DNA of 64,000 nt from Arenibacter palladensis (GTDB lineage: Bacteria > Bacteroidota > Bacteroidia > Flavobacteriales > Flavobacteriaceae): the NCBI RefSeq assembly GCF_900129275.1, contig NZ_FQUX01000004.1, forward strand, positions 310,001-374,000, read 5' to 3'. The translations under genes were made by a program, and so were the position numbers. The notes beneath the pieces were generated by a model. The model was given only the letters and a program-made list of their open reading frames with translations. It was not told the DNA's origin and made no database searches. Positions 36,894 to 45,089 of the stretch are shown in pieces. Numbering within the stretch: the first letter of the stretch is position 1; each line of letters starts with the position of its first letter.

Positions 36894-38129
36894 TTACTTC
36901 AAGGATTTGCTTAAAAAGTAGATGGCCTGGGCCACTAGTAGGGCTATCATAACAACGATCTGAATTTGGACGACCATGGTGAGACTACTGTGAAATATTA
37001 TTATTAAAAACACCTGTGATATTCCCAGAATACCAGATAGTATTACGGGTACGTAATGATCCAATGACAGGAAATAGTAGGCAAAAATATTGGAGACCGC
37101 AAAAAGTGATGTCGCCAAGGCATATTGCCAGAGTAAGTTTGACATGGATAGGTAGGCCTCCCCGAACAATAAATTAATGATGGGCTCAGGAAACATATAG
37201 CACGCCATTACGATTCCAAATGATAATAGTCCTATGAATCCTATGTATTTTGAAAGTACGGGAACGGTAGGTTCCCCGTCCTTGTGTTTTTGTACTACCG
37301 TAGGCAATAATAGCATAACAAACATCCAAGCCACAAAATAGACCACCCGGCCTATCAAGGCCAGGGATGCGTATAGGCCGGCATCCATAGCATCGAAATA
37401 GTGCTTTACCAGCAGAATATCGCTGTTGTTTATGATAATTTGGGTTAGTTCATAACCTGCGGTAAGCCCTATAAATTGTAACACTTTTTTTGTTTTTTCT
37501 TTTGAGAGCCTATTTTTTGTGAAAACTCTTACCTGTTTTATATCAATGGGAACCAATCCAAAAAGAAAGGAAGTACCAATCCCCAAGGCGACCAAAATTG
37601 AAGGTTCAAATGGGAGTATCACCAACAATAAAATGGTAATGCCCAATCTGCTCCACATTTCAGTTTGGTAGGTAAAGGATAATCTTCCAAAATCCTGGAA
37701 CCCTTGAAATTTGCCACGGTTAACGCTCATAAGAAAGTAAATTGGGATACCAATCCCAAAGATGATGAACATGCCGGAATTTTGGGTCCGAAACAAAGTT
37801 TGTAGTTCAGGGGCAAAATAGACAACCATTGTTCCAATGGCCAGACCAAAGGCCAGGGCGTAAGAGTATATGGTATTTTGAAAATGGGCGTAATCCTCTT
37901 CAGAAAATAAAACAGCAAACTTAGCGGTCACTAATTGAAAGGTCATTCCAACAAAGGAAAGTACCAATAGAAGTGTTATCAGCAGTGCTGCCTCTGCGAA
38001 GGCCTCAGGGCCCAGTATTCTTCCCAAGGCCAAGTTGTAAAGGTAGTTGCCCCCGTTAACCAGGAGCGCACTACCCATAAACAACCGTTCGGGGGAAATT
38101 TTTTTGATAAGTATATTGGATAAGGTCAT
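36894..38129 (-). CDS. Polysaccharide flippase (Wzx/PelG-like, MATE superfamily)
   Basis: A 411-residue inner-membrane protein with 11-12 helices and the Wzx/PST beginning 'NILIKKISPERLFMGSALLVNGGNYLYNLALGRILGPEAFAEAALL'. Such proteins move lipid-linked or nascent glycans outward. With a GT4 enzyme downstream and a TPR-barrel gene divergently upstream, the set mirrors PelF/PelG/PelB. Direct homology to PelG (12 helices, about 450 residues) cannot be shown by eye. The charged loop near residues 195-215 is cytosolic. Confidence 0.9.
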   Translation of the reverse strand: MTLSNILIKKISPERLFMGSALLVNGGNYLYNLALGRILGPEAFAEAALLITLLLVLSFVGMTFQLVTAKFAVLFSEEDYAHFQNTIYSYALAFGLAIGTMVVYFAPELQTLFRTQNSGMFIIFGIGIPIYFLMSVNRGKFQGFQDFGRLSFTYQTEMWSRLGITILLLVILPFEPSILVALGIGTSFLFGLVPIDIKQVRVFTKNRLSKEKTKKVLQFIGLTAGYELTQIIINNSDILLVKHYFDAMDAGLYASLALIGRVVYFVAWMFVMLLLPTVVQKHKDGEPTVPVLSKYIGFIGLLSFGIVMACYMFPEPIINLLFGEAYLSMSNLLWQYALATSLFAVSNIFAYYFLSLDHYVPVILSGILGISQVFLIIIFHSSLTMVVQIQIVVMIALLVAQAIYFLSKSLK

Positions 38130-38245
38130 GTGTGATTATTTTTTAATGGTATTCCTTAATACGGTGTTTACAAGTGGTATTTAGCCGGAACATTTATGTT
38201 TTCTTAAGGCAAATATCTATAGGATAGCCGTTTTGAAAAGGCCGA

Positions 38246-38279
38246 TGTAGACGGGTCGTCATTTGCTGTAGACGAATGG
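38246..38279 (+). promoter_or_regulatory. LytTR-type direct repeat, site C
   Basis: TGTAGACG occurs twice, at 38246-38253 and 38267-38274, exactly 21 bases apart. The extended half-sites are TGTAGACGGGTCG and TGTAGACGAATGG. A -7-like TAGCTTTA lies at 38315-38322 with no good -33 box, so activation from this repeat is plausible. It serves the TPR-barrel gene (start 38389) and perhaps the divergent flippase. Confidence 0.65.
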
Positions 38280-38388
38280 CAGGTATTGCACTTCCGGTAA
38301 AGTTGTGTCTGCCGTAGCTTTACATAAGCTTAATAAATAGGATTTAGGCCGAACCAAATAGCGACCATAAATCCGGAAAACTTAACCT

Positions 38389-40464
38389 ATGAATACTTAT
38401 AAATTAATTGCCCTATTTTTATTATTGTCATTTTCTGTTCAGGCCCAACAATCTATGCAAAAGGGATTTGAACTTTTGGAAAATGGAGATTTTGCAGATG
38501 CCGAGATTTTTTTTGAAGCCTTTTTGGAATCGGATTCCGAAAACAAGACAGCCCAGATTTGTTATGGAAGGGCAGTTGGTCTAAATGGAGCGCCTAAAAC
38601 GGCCAATGCGTTATTTGGAGATTTACAGCAAAAGTACCCCAACGATTATGAGGTGGCCATAAATTATATAGAATCCCTTTTATGGGCAGGAAAATATAAG
38701 GAGGCCAAACCACTGTATAAGGATATGGTGGCCAAAAATCCAGAAAAGTTTGGGGCTTTGTTGGGGTATGCCAATACCTTGAGCAATCTAAAGGAATATA
38801 AAACTGCACTGTATTGGGTAAATAAGGCCATTGCACTGCAACCGGATAATGAAGGTGCCAAGATTTCAAGGAAGTATATAAAATTAGGATACGCCAATGA
38901 GTTTGTAAATGCACAAAACTATGGGATGGGACAACAATTGCTACAGGAAATTTTTGGAGATTTTCCTGAGGATAAGGAGGCATTGTTGAATTTGGCCAAC
39001 CTACAATTGATAACCAAAGAGACGGATAGTGCCAAAAATACCTACCGGCGATATGCCACATCCGCTAAAGATTCGATCACCGCTATAAATGGAATTGCAC
39101 TTGCAGAACACATAGCCGGAAATGAAAAAATGGCCCTAACAATGGCCTTGAAGGCTAAAGAAAAAGTGGAGTCCTTTGGTGATACCGGGCTTAGCCAGCG
39201 CACCTACGACCGCCATGTACAGGCCCTGATATGGAATAGAAAGTTTACCGAAGCCAGAAAGGAAATAGACAGTTTAGCCGTTGTATTCCCCAATGGCAAT
39301 TGGGTACAGGCATTAAATGCTACCCTAGGAATGTATACCGGGGATTTTAAGGCAAGTTTATCAAGCTATGACGCCATACTCTCTAAGGATAGTGTCTCTT
39401 TTGACGGAAACTTAGGTAAGGCAAACGCACTTTTTGCTTCAGATCAAATCGTACCTGCTTATAAGGCGGCATTTCAGACCTTGAAAATATTTAAGAATCA
39501 AAAAGATGCGCAAGGTTTTATTGAAAAACTGAATGGTTTGCATACCCCAAATATTGTAGAACATGCCACCTATACCTTTGACAATGGTAATAATGTGGCT
39601 TTTTCCAATTCAGTAAATGCCTTTGTACCTTTTTCCACAAAATTTAAAACCACACTAAACTACCAGTACCGAACTACAGAGAATACGGTTACCCAGAATA
39701 AGGCAGAATCCCATGTTGTGTTGGTTGGTTTTGGATACAAATTGGCACCCCATGTAGATATGACCACTGTCCTGGGATTCAATAACAGTAGGTTTATGGA
39801 AACTGCTTACACCCAACCGGTTTTGGATGCCAAATTAAAATTGAAGCCTTTTAAGTTGCAGAATCTAGAATTGGGCTACCAAAGGGAAGTGCAGAATTTT
39901 AATGCAGATTTAATAGAGCGCGAAATTGTGATGAATCATTACGGACTTAATTACAATCTAGGGACCAATTTCAATTTGGGCTGGTATACCCAATTGATGC
40001 ACACCCAGCAGACCGATAACAACAGTCGTAACCTCTTATTTACCTCTCTGTACTATACGGTATCACAGAAACCGGTATTAAAGTTTGGTCTTAATTATCA
40101 GTATATCACCTTCGGAGAGCAAGTACCTTCCCTATATTTTAGTCCTGAAAAATACCAGGTCGGGGAGGTTTTTGGGGATATCAGGGGGAAAATATCAACA
40201 GATACCCACTATATGGCCAGTGTGGCTACAGGAATTCAAAAGGTGGAAAACGACCCCCAAACTCTAATTTTCAGGGCTGAAGCTGCCGTGCAACACCAAT
40301 TTGGAAAACGTCTCAGTGGAAGTGTTTATGGTAAATATAGCAATATAGCATCGGCCACGGCCGCTGGATTTGAATTTACGGAAATTGGATTTAAACTAAA
40401 ATGGTCCTTGACTAAAAAACCATTGTTCTTTGCCAATTTGGAGTCCGAAAGCAAATCGAATTAA
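38389..40464 (+). CDS. TPR protein with C-terminal outer-membrane barrel (PelB/BcsC-like layout)
   Basis: A 691-residue exported protein with a signal peptide ending 'SVQAQQ' (about residue 20). Residues about 22-385 are tetratricopeptide repeats ('GFELLENGDFADAEIFFEAFLESDSENKTAQ' opens the first). Residues about 395-691 form a YaiO-like beta-barrel ending in 'FTEIGFKLKW...'. TPR-plus-barrel proteins such as PelB, BcsC, AlgK/AlgE and PgaA carry exopolysaccharide across the outer membrane. The role is inferred from this architecture and from the adjacent flippase and GT genes. Confidence 0.9.
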   Translation: MNTYKLIALFLLLSFSVQAQQSMQKGFELLENGDFADAEIFFEAFLESDSENKTAQICYGRAVGLNGAPKTANALFGDLQQKYPNDYEVAINYIESLLWAGKYKEAKPLYKDMVAKNPEKFGALLGYANTLSNLKEYKTALYWVNKAIALQPDNEGAKISRKYIKLGYANEFVNAQNYGMGQQLLQEIFGDFPEDKEALLNLANLQLITKETDSAKNTYRRYATSAKDSITAINGIALAEHIAGNEKMALTMALKAKEKVESFGDTGLSQRTYDRHVQALIWNRKFTEARKEIDSLAVVFPNGNWVQALNATLGMYTGDFKASLSSYDAILSKDSVSFDGNLGKANALFASDQIVPAYKAAFQTLKIFKNQKDAQGFIEKLNGLHTPNIVEHATYTFDNGNNVAFSNSVNAFVPFSTKFKTTLNYQYRTTENTVTQNKAESHVVLVGFGYKLAPHVDMTTVLGFNNSRFMETAYTQPVLDAKLKLKPFKLQNLELGYQREVQNFNADLIEREIVMNHYGLNYNLGTNFNLGWYTQLMHTQQTDNNSRNLLFTSLYYTVSQKPVLKFGLNYQYITFGEQVPSLYFSPEKYQVGEVFGDIRGKISTDTHYMASVATGIQKVENDPQTLIFRAEAAVQHQFGKRLSGSVYGKYSNIASATAAGFEFTEIGFKLKWSLTKKPLFFANLESESKSN

Positions 40465-40512
40465 AAACCCTAAAAAAGGGAGGGTAAAAGTCCAATATAT
40501 AATACTGGTGCT

Positions 40513-41223
40513 TTACAGAAGGTTTAGTCTTCGCATTAGTTCAGGTCTGTTGGAGCGACTGATCGGGATAACGTTCTTACCTATTAAGACGCTATTGTCC
40601 TCAATATCTATAATTTTGTTGAAGTTGATGATAAACGACCTATGTATTTGCATGAAAACCTTTTCCGGCAGTTTCTCCTTAATCTTCTTTAAGGTAGTAT
40701 GTACATGATATACTTCTTTTTCGGTCTTGATATCTATATAATCCCCTTTGGCTTCTATGACCGTAATCTCGTTCAACTTCAATTTAATTAGGCGCCTATC
40801 TATATTGATATAAAGATCTTCACCTGATGCTGTTTCTCCTGCTTCCTTAGATGGACCAACTGGTGACTGTTGTGATATGTTTTTTAATTTTTGAATGGAT
40901 TTTTGAAAGCGCTCCAAGGTAATGGGCTTCACTAGGTAGTCCACAATGGACTCGTATTCATAGGCTTCTATGGCAAAATTGGTGTCGGAGGTAGTCAATA
41001 CAATTTTTGGAGGATTTTTAAGGGTCTGTACAAAATCGACACCAGAAAACCCGGGCATGTGTATATCCAGGAATACTACATCAATATTCTGTTGGTTTAA
41101 AAACTTGATGGCCTCAATGGCATTGTCAAATTGCTCAATAACATCCAATTCAGGAATCTTGGAACACAATTGGGCTACAATTGCCCTTGCCGCAGCCTCG
41201 TCGTCTATGATGATACAATTCAT
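40513..41223 (-). CDS. LytTR-family response regulator
   Basis: A 236-residue regulator: receiver domain 1-120 with Asp7-Asp8, phospho-acceptor Asp53 ('VVFLDIHMPGFSG') and a conserved Lys in 'LVKPI'. After a 20-residue linker comes a LytTR DNA-binding domain (about 138-236: 'INIDRRLIKLKLNEITVIEAKGDYIDI', 'MQIHRSFIINFNKI'). LytTR domains bind pairs of about 9-base direct repeats spaced by two helical turns. Such repeats are seen at 29.4, 36.7 and 38.25 kb. It is the last gene of the H-NOX/kinase/Hpt operon, one base after the Hpt gene, and is the likely transcriptional output. Confidence 0.95.
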   Translation of the reverse strand: MNCIIIDDEAAARAIVAQLCSKIPELDVIEQFDNAIEAIKFLNQQNIDVVFLDIHMPGFSGVDFVQTLKNPPKIVLTTSDTNFAIEAYEYESIVDYLVKPITLERFQKSIQKLKNISQQSPVGPSKEAGETASGEDLYINIDRRLIKLKLNEITVIEAKGDYIDIKTEKEVYHVHTTLKKIKEKLPEKVFMQIHRSFIINFNKIIDIEDNSVLIGKNVIPISRSNRPELMRRLNLL

Positions 41224-41224
41224 A

Positions 41225-41545
41225 CTATATAGTTGTAAGGTATTTTGTTATTTTTTGAAGTATTGATCTAAAATCCATGTCCATCTTATTATTGCCTTCC
41301 CTAAGATCTTCTTCATAGGTTACCGCATATCCGTAGGCCTTTTCCAGACCCAATATGTTAAATTTATGCTTTAATTTATGTACGGTTTCAGCAGCCATTA
41401 AAAGCTCATTTGTTTGGATCTGTTCCAAGTATGTATCTACCTCTTCCGGGAACTCCTTTTTTATGATATGGATGAATTTTTTCTCAAATTCAATATCCTC
41501 TCCTGCCAACTCCTTAATGTAATTTAGATTGGGTGTTTCAATCAT
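41225..41545 (-). CDS. Hpt-domain phosphotransfer protein
   Basis: A free-standing 106-residue histidine phosphotransferase. The active His is His56 in 'AAETVHKLKHKFNILGL', inside the four-helix bundle. Hpt proteins shuttle phosphoryl groups between receivers. Its presence between a kinase gene (four-base ATGA overlap) and a LytTR regulator gene (one base) implies a multi-step relay. The CheY-like protein encoded at the head of this operon is the natural intermediate receiver. Confidence 0.92.
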   Translation of the reverse strand: MIETPNLNYIKELAGEDIEFEKKFIHIIKKEFPEEVDTYLEQIQTNELLMAAETVHKLKHKFNILGLEKAYGYAVTYEEDLREGNNKMDMDFRSILQKITKYLTTI

Positions 41546-43902
41546 AAGTTCTTCTTTAGAGTGAAATAAAATGTGGTTCCCTTATTCTCTTCTGATTCCA
41601 ACCAGATATCACCTTCGTATAAATCTACTATTTTCTTTACAATGGACAGTCCTATGCCCGTAGAACGTTCACCTTCTCCTATGGACTGGAATATTTTGAA
41701 AATCTTTTCATGATATTCCTTAGGTATGCCTATGCCATTGTCCTCAATACTAAATTGCCAATGTGTATTGGTTTCTTCACTGCTAACTTTTACCAGTCCT
41801 TCCTTTTTCGGAATATGCATTACGGCGTTACTTATTAGATTTTGAAATAGCTGGTGCATTTTGGTTCTATCCGAATTTAAAACAGGTAGCGTATTCATTA
41901 TGACAACATTGACATGTTCGGGGATAAAAATAATCTCGCGAATCTCATGAATAACAGAGTTTAGGTCTACCATTTCATTCTCCAGATTTTGACTGTTGAT
42001 ACTGGAATAATTTAAGATTCCATCAATAAGCTTGTCCATGCCTTCAATTTTCTCTTGCATCATCTGAAGTTGGTTTTGGCCATTTATATCCAAAATCTCA
42101 TGGTAATCTTCCTTTACCCAAGATGCCAGTGCACTAATACTTCGTAAGGGCGATTTAAGATCGTGCGAAACTATATGTGCATATTCCTGTAATCCCCTAT
42201 TACTGGATTCCAATTCCTTTAAGAGTTGCTCTTTTTGGAGTTGAAGGTGTTTTTGTTCCGTTATATCCAAGTGTATGCCTATAGATCCAACAACAGCACC
42301 GGATTCATTATATCTAGGTGCGCCACTGATCAACCAATGTCGTAGCTCTCCGTTTTTATGGGCTATTTTTACTTCGTAGGAATCGGAATGTCCTTTAAGT
42401 CTCTTTTGGTTTTTTTCATGAACTATTTTGTTGTCCAAAGGTTTTATAATATCTACTGCCTTTTGGCCTAGAAGTTCCTTCTCTGTATAGCCGCTCATTT
42501 GGCAAAAACTGTGATTGACCATTTGCACCACGTCATCATTGTCTACCTCAATAAGCCCCAAGTTCATGTTTGCGATGATACTGCTATACTTTTCCCGTTG
42601 TGCCTCTAGTGTCCGTTTATAGTTTCTTCGTAAAGTGACATCTTGATAGGTCCACAAGTGGCCCGTATAACGGCCATTATTGAAAATAGGTATATAATCT
42701 CGCTCTAAAATTCTGCCATCCAACATCTCCAGTTCGTCACCAACGACCATTTTTTGATTGCCAAGTACTTCATCTATTCTTTTGACAAATGCCTCGGGAT
42801 CCTTGAAATATTCTTTGCTCTGTTCGGCCGAGATAGCACAATCTGCGCCTATGAGTTCCTCTGGGGAGGCCGATATCTGGAATAGGTCGCAAAAAAGCTG
42901 GTTGGTCAAGGCTATTTTTCTGTGTTCATCCTCCAAAAGAACTCCGGTCTGAAGGTTTAGAATCAAGGTAGAAAGGCGGTTTTCGGAAGCTTTTAATTGC
43001 TCCTCGGCTTCGAGTTCCTTGGAAATATCCTCTATCATGGCCACCTGAAATTCTACCTCCCCCTTAAAATTCTTTACTGCACTTACATTTGTTTTGGCGT
43101 GTAAAATAGTGCCGTTTTTACGTATATACTGTTTGGTGATCGTAAAATTATCCAGTTTGCCAGTATTCATTTTATCCATTAAATCTTGAGTGGCCTTGGA
43201 AGTATCAGTTGCACTAATATCACTAACCTTAAGTATTTTTAGTTCCTTTTCGGAATATCCAACTAGTTTGGAGAAACTTGGATTTGCCTTTATGATCTTT
43301 CCATCCACACTGAGCACTATTCCCAATGGTGAATTTTCTACAATTATGTCCTGTTGTTTTTTCTGTTCGGCAAGTAAATGTTTTATTTCTGTTTCTTGGC
43401 TTATATCCCTTATAATACCTTGGGCAGCAATAGGTTTTCCAGTGGGGTCATAAATCATGTTGGCGTTGATCTGTACATGCTTTTCAGATGTATCCCTTAA
43501 AATAATTTTTGCCCTATAATTTTTTAAAGTGCCTACTTCAATAAGAAAATTGAAGGACTTTACGGTATAATCAACATAATCCTTATGGACCATTTTGGCC
43601 AAATTAATTTCTTCCTTTGTATGGTCATATCCCAAAAAATCTTTGGCGGAGTTGTTCATGTTAATAACATTGAACTTTAAATCCATGACTACGTAGGGGT
43701 CTATTATATTGATGAAAGCCCCGTCCAATTCGGAAGTTTTTTCATCTAGCAGATGTTGTAACTTGCTATTTTCCTGTTTTAAGTGATGAACAGTATTATA
43801 TAGTTCATGCGATTTGGATTCCAATATTTTTTCTGCTTGGATTCTGGCCTTCTTTTGTCGCTCCAAGGCCTTTTTCAACAGAATAACCTCTTTATTATCC
43901 AT
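41542..43902 (-). CDS. Cytosolic PAS sensor histidine kinase (H-NOX associated)
   Basis: A 786-residue kinase with no membrane segment. An N-terminal coiled coil (10-60) precedes four PAS domains (about 60-170, 185-300, 310-420 and 440-555). The HisKA phospho-acceptor lies in 'HIVSHDLKSPLRSI' (about 578-591), and the HATPase has 'NLISNAV', 'EDNGIGIP' and 'STGIGLSIVKK'. No receiver is fused. Its start overlaps the H-NOX gene by eight bases, so the heme protein is the expected input, as with HnoK kinases. It is expected to phosphorylate the CheY-like protein and, via Hpt, the output regulators. Confidence 0.94.
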   Translation of the reverse strand: MDNKEVILLKKALERQKKARIQAEKILESKSHELYNTVHHLKQENSKLQHLLDEKTSELDGAFINIIDPYVVMDLKFNVINMNNSAKDFLGYDHTKEEINLAKMVHKDYVDYTVKSFNFLIEVGTLKNYRAKIILRDTSEKHVQINANMIYDPTGKPIAAQGIIRDISQETEIKHLLAEQKKQQDIIVENSPLGIVLSVDGKIIKANPSFSKLVGYSEKELKILKVSDISATDTSKATQDLMDKMNTGKLDNFTITKQYIRKNGTILHAKTNVSAVKNFKGEVEFQVAMIEDISKELEAEEQLKASENRLSTLILNLQTGVLLEDEHRKIALTNQLFCDLFQISASPEELIGADCAISAEQSKEYFKDPEAFVKRIDEVLGNQKMVVGDELEMLDGRILERDYIPIFNNGRYTGHLWTYQDVTLRRNYKRTLEAQREKYSSIIANMNLGLIEVDNDDVVQMVNHSFCQMSGYTEKELLGQKAVDIIKPLDNKIVHEKNQKRLKGHSDSYEVKIAHKNGELRHWLISGAPRYNESGAVVGSIGIHLDITEQKHLQLQKEQLLKELESSNRGLQEYAHIVSHDLKSPLRSISALASWVKEDYHEILDINGQNQLQMMQEKIEGMDKLIDGILNYSSINSQNLENEMVDLNSVIHEIREIIFIPEHVNVVIMNTLPVLNSDRTKMHQLFQNLISNAVMHIPKKEGLVKVSSEETNTHWQFSIEDNGIGIPKEYHEKIFKIFQSIGEGERSTGIGLSIVKKIVDLYEGDIWLESEENKGTTFYFTLKKNL

Positions 43903-44437
43903 TTTGAACTATATCGAATTTAACTTCGGTTCCATCCTCTTTCAAAAGTTCATAGGATACTTTTGCCGAACTATTAAAATGTTCAAAACATTTTTCTATT
44001 AGTCCATGGGCCAATCTATACAGTCCCCTTGATGAGGAGTATATCATGGAAATGGAATGGTCCGTTTTTTCCAGGATTTTAAAACTTGGCAATTCGGCAT
44101 CCGGATATAGTTTTTTAACATGCACATGTATATGGTCCTCTATGCTGTACAAAAGTCCTAAAGGATTGGTGTAGCTTTTAATTACCTCGGGATGGGCCTT
44201 TCCTAAACTACTGAACAGGTAGTAGCCAAAGGTATGGAGCAGGGTATTGGTGTCTATCTTAACCGAATCGCTCAAATTGGTTATCAAGCTTACCATTTCA
44301 TTAAATTCATAGGAGCCTATGGATGTATAGATTCCTTCAGATTCTAAATTTGATTTCTCAATGATTTCATCCACTACCTCCAGGCCGAAGGAGGATTCTA
44401 CCATTTCCATAAACTCAGTGAATACAATTCCTTTCAT
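43895..44437 (-). CDS. H-NOX (heme NO/O2-binding) sensor protein
   Basis: A 180-residue HNOB-domain protein, the usual stand-alone length. The heme-propionate motif YxSxR is Tyr133-Ser-Ser135-Ser-Arg137. The proximal heme ligand is His104 in 'IEDHIHVHVKKLYP', eight residues before the conserved Pro112. It binds NO (in facultative anaerobes typically NO, not O2) and usually inhibits a partner kinase. The kinase gene overlaps its 3' end by eight bases. Whether the distal pocket excludes O2 cannot be judged here. Confidence 0.93.
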   Translation of the reverse strand: MKGIVFTEFMEMVESSFGLEVVDEIIEKSNLESEGIYTSIGSYEFNEMVSLITNLSDSVKIDTNTLLHTFGYYLFSSLGKAHPEVIKSYTNPLGLLYSIEDHIHVHVKKLYPDAELPSFKILEKTDHSISMIYSSSRGLYRLAHGLIEKCFEHFNSSAKVSYELLKEDGTEVKFDIVQNG

Positions 44438-44512
44438 GATACTTATTTGTGATTAAATGTAGGAAAACAGTTACCTGTATAAAAGAAATTGTTGTGAATG
44501 TGCGGTTTTGTG

Positions 44513-44914
44513 TTATTTTTTCACAAGTTCATTGGCTTCCCAATACTCGAACACCTTTCGCAATTTTTCTGCATAATCCTCGTATTTAAGGGGTTTTATG
44601 ACATAACCGGCAATGCCGATCTTATAACATTCCAATAAATCCGCCCTGTTTTGGGATGTTGTAAGTACAACGGTAGGTAAATAGCGATAGCTATCGTGTG
44701 CCTTTAAGATTTTAAGGAACTCTATACCGCTCATTCGTGGCATGTTTAGATCCAGAAAGATCATATCGGGCAATTTTACATCGGAATTGAGAATGGCAAG
44801 TGCTTCTTCGCCATTTTTGGCCTCAATGATATCATGGTGTAAACCAAGTTTGCCAAGCGTTCTATGAAGCTTCATTGTTTCTATGGCATCGTCTTCTATG
44901 AATAGAATGTTCAT
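44513..44914 (-). CDS. Single-domain CheY-like response regulator
   Basis: A 133-residue receiver with the acidic residues Glu7, Asp8 and Asp9 and phospho-acceptor Asp55 ('MIFLDLNMPRMSG'), Thr in 'VVLTTS' and Lys in 'VIKPL'. It has no output domain. The frame extends nine codons upstream, but ATG 44914 ('MNILFIEDD') matches the family start. It is the first gene of the operon with H-NOX, kinase, Hpt and LytTR (76-base gap to H-NOX) and is the best candidate for the relay intermediate. Confidence 0.92.
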   Translation of the reverse strand: MNILFIEDDAIETMKLHRTLGKLGLHHDIIEAKNGEEALAILNSDVKLPDMIFLDLNMPRMSGIEFLKILKAHDSYRYLPTVVLTTSQNRADLLECYKIGIAGYVIKPLKYEDYAEKLRKVFEYWEANELVKK

Positions 44915-44973
44915 TGTTAGGCGTATTATAGTGAACTGCAAAGTAAGTAAAACCCAACAAAATAATTGGTTGC

Positions 44974-44986
44974 TATAGACGAATGG
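44974..44986 (+). promoter_or_regulatory. LytTR-type motif, site D
   Basis: TATAGACGAATGG matches the second half-site of sites A-C almost exactly. It lies 60 bases upstream of the CheY-like start codon. The partner half-site 21 bases away is poor (CCCAACAAAATAA), so this site may be weak or half-occupied. It suggests feedback of the regulator on its own operon. Confidence 0.45.
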
Positions 44987-45030
44987 AAATTAAGTGTAGA
45001 CCAGTGGTCCTTTAGGTACGGCCTCTGTAA

Positions 45031-45085
45031 TTGGGTCGATTCCTATTATTGGGTCAGGGCTTGCCCTAAGGTTAAATACCTTTTA
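45031..45085. repeat. Dispersed intergenic repeat, copy 2
   Basis: Nearly the same as 814-866: TGGGTCGATTCCTAT, then the CAGGGCTTGCCCT hairpin, then AGGTTAAATAC. It ends five bases before the stop codon of the leftward APH-like gene, so it sits in that transcript's 3' region. The upstream hairpins of copy 1 are not kept. Confidence 0.65.
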
Positions 45086-45089
45086 TTGT

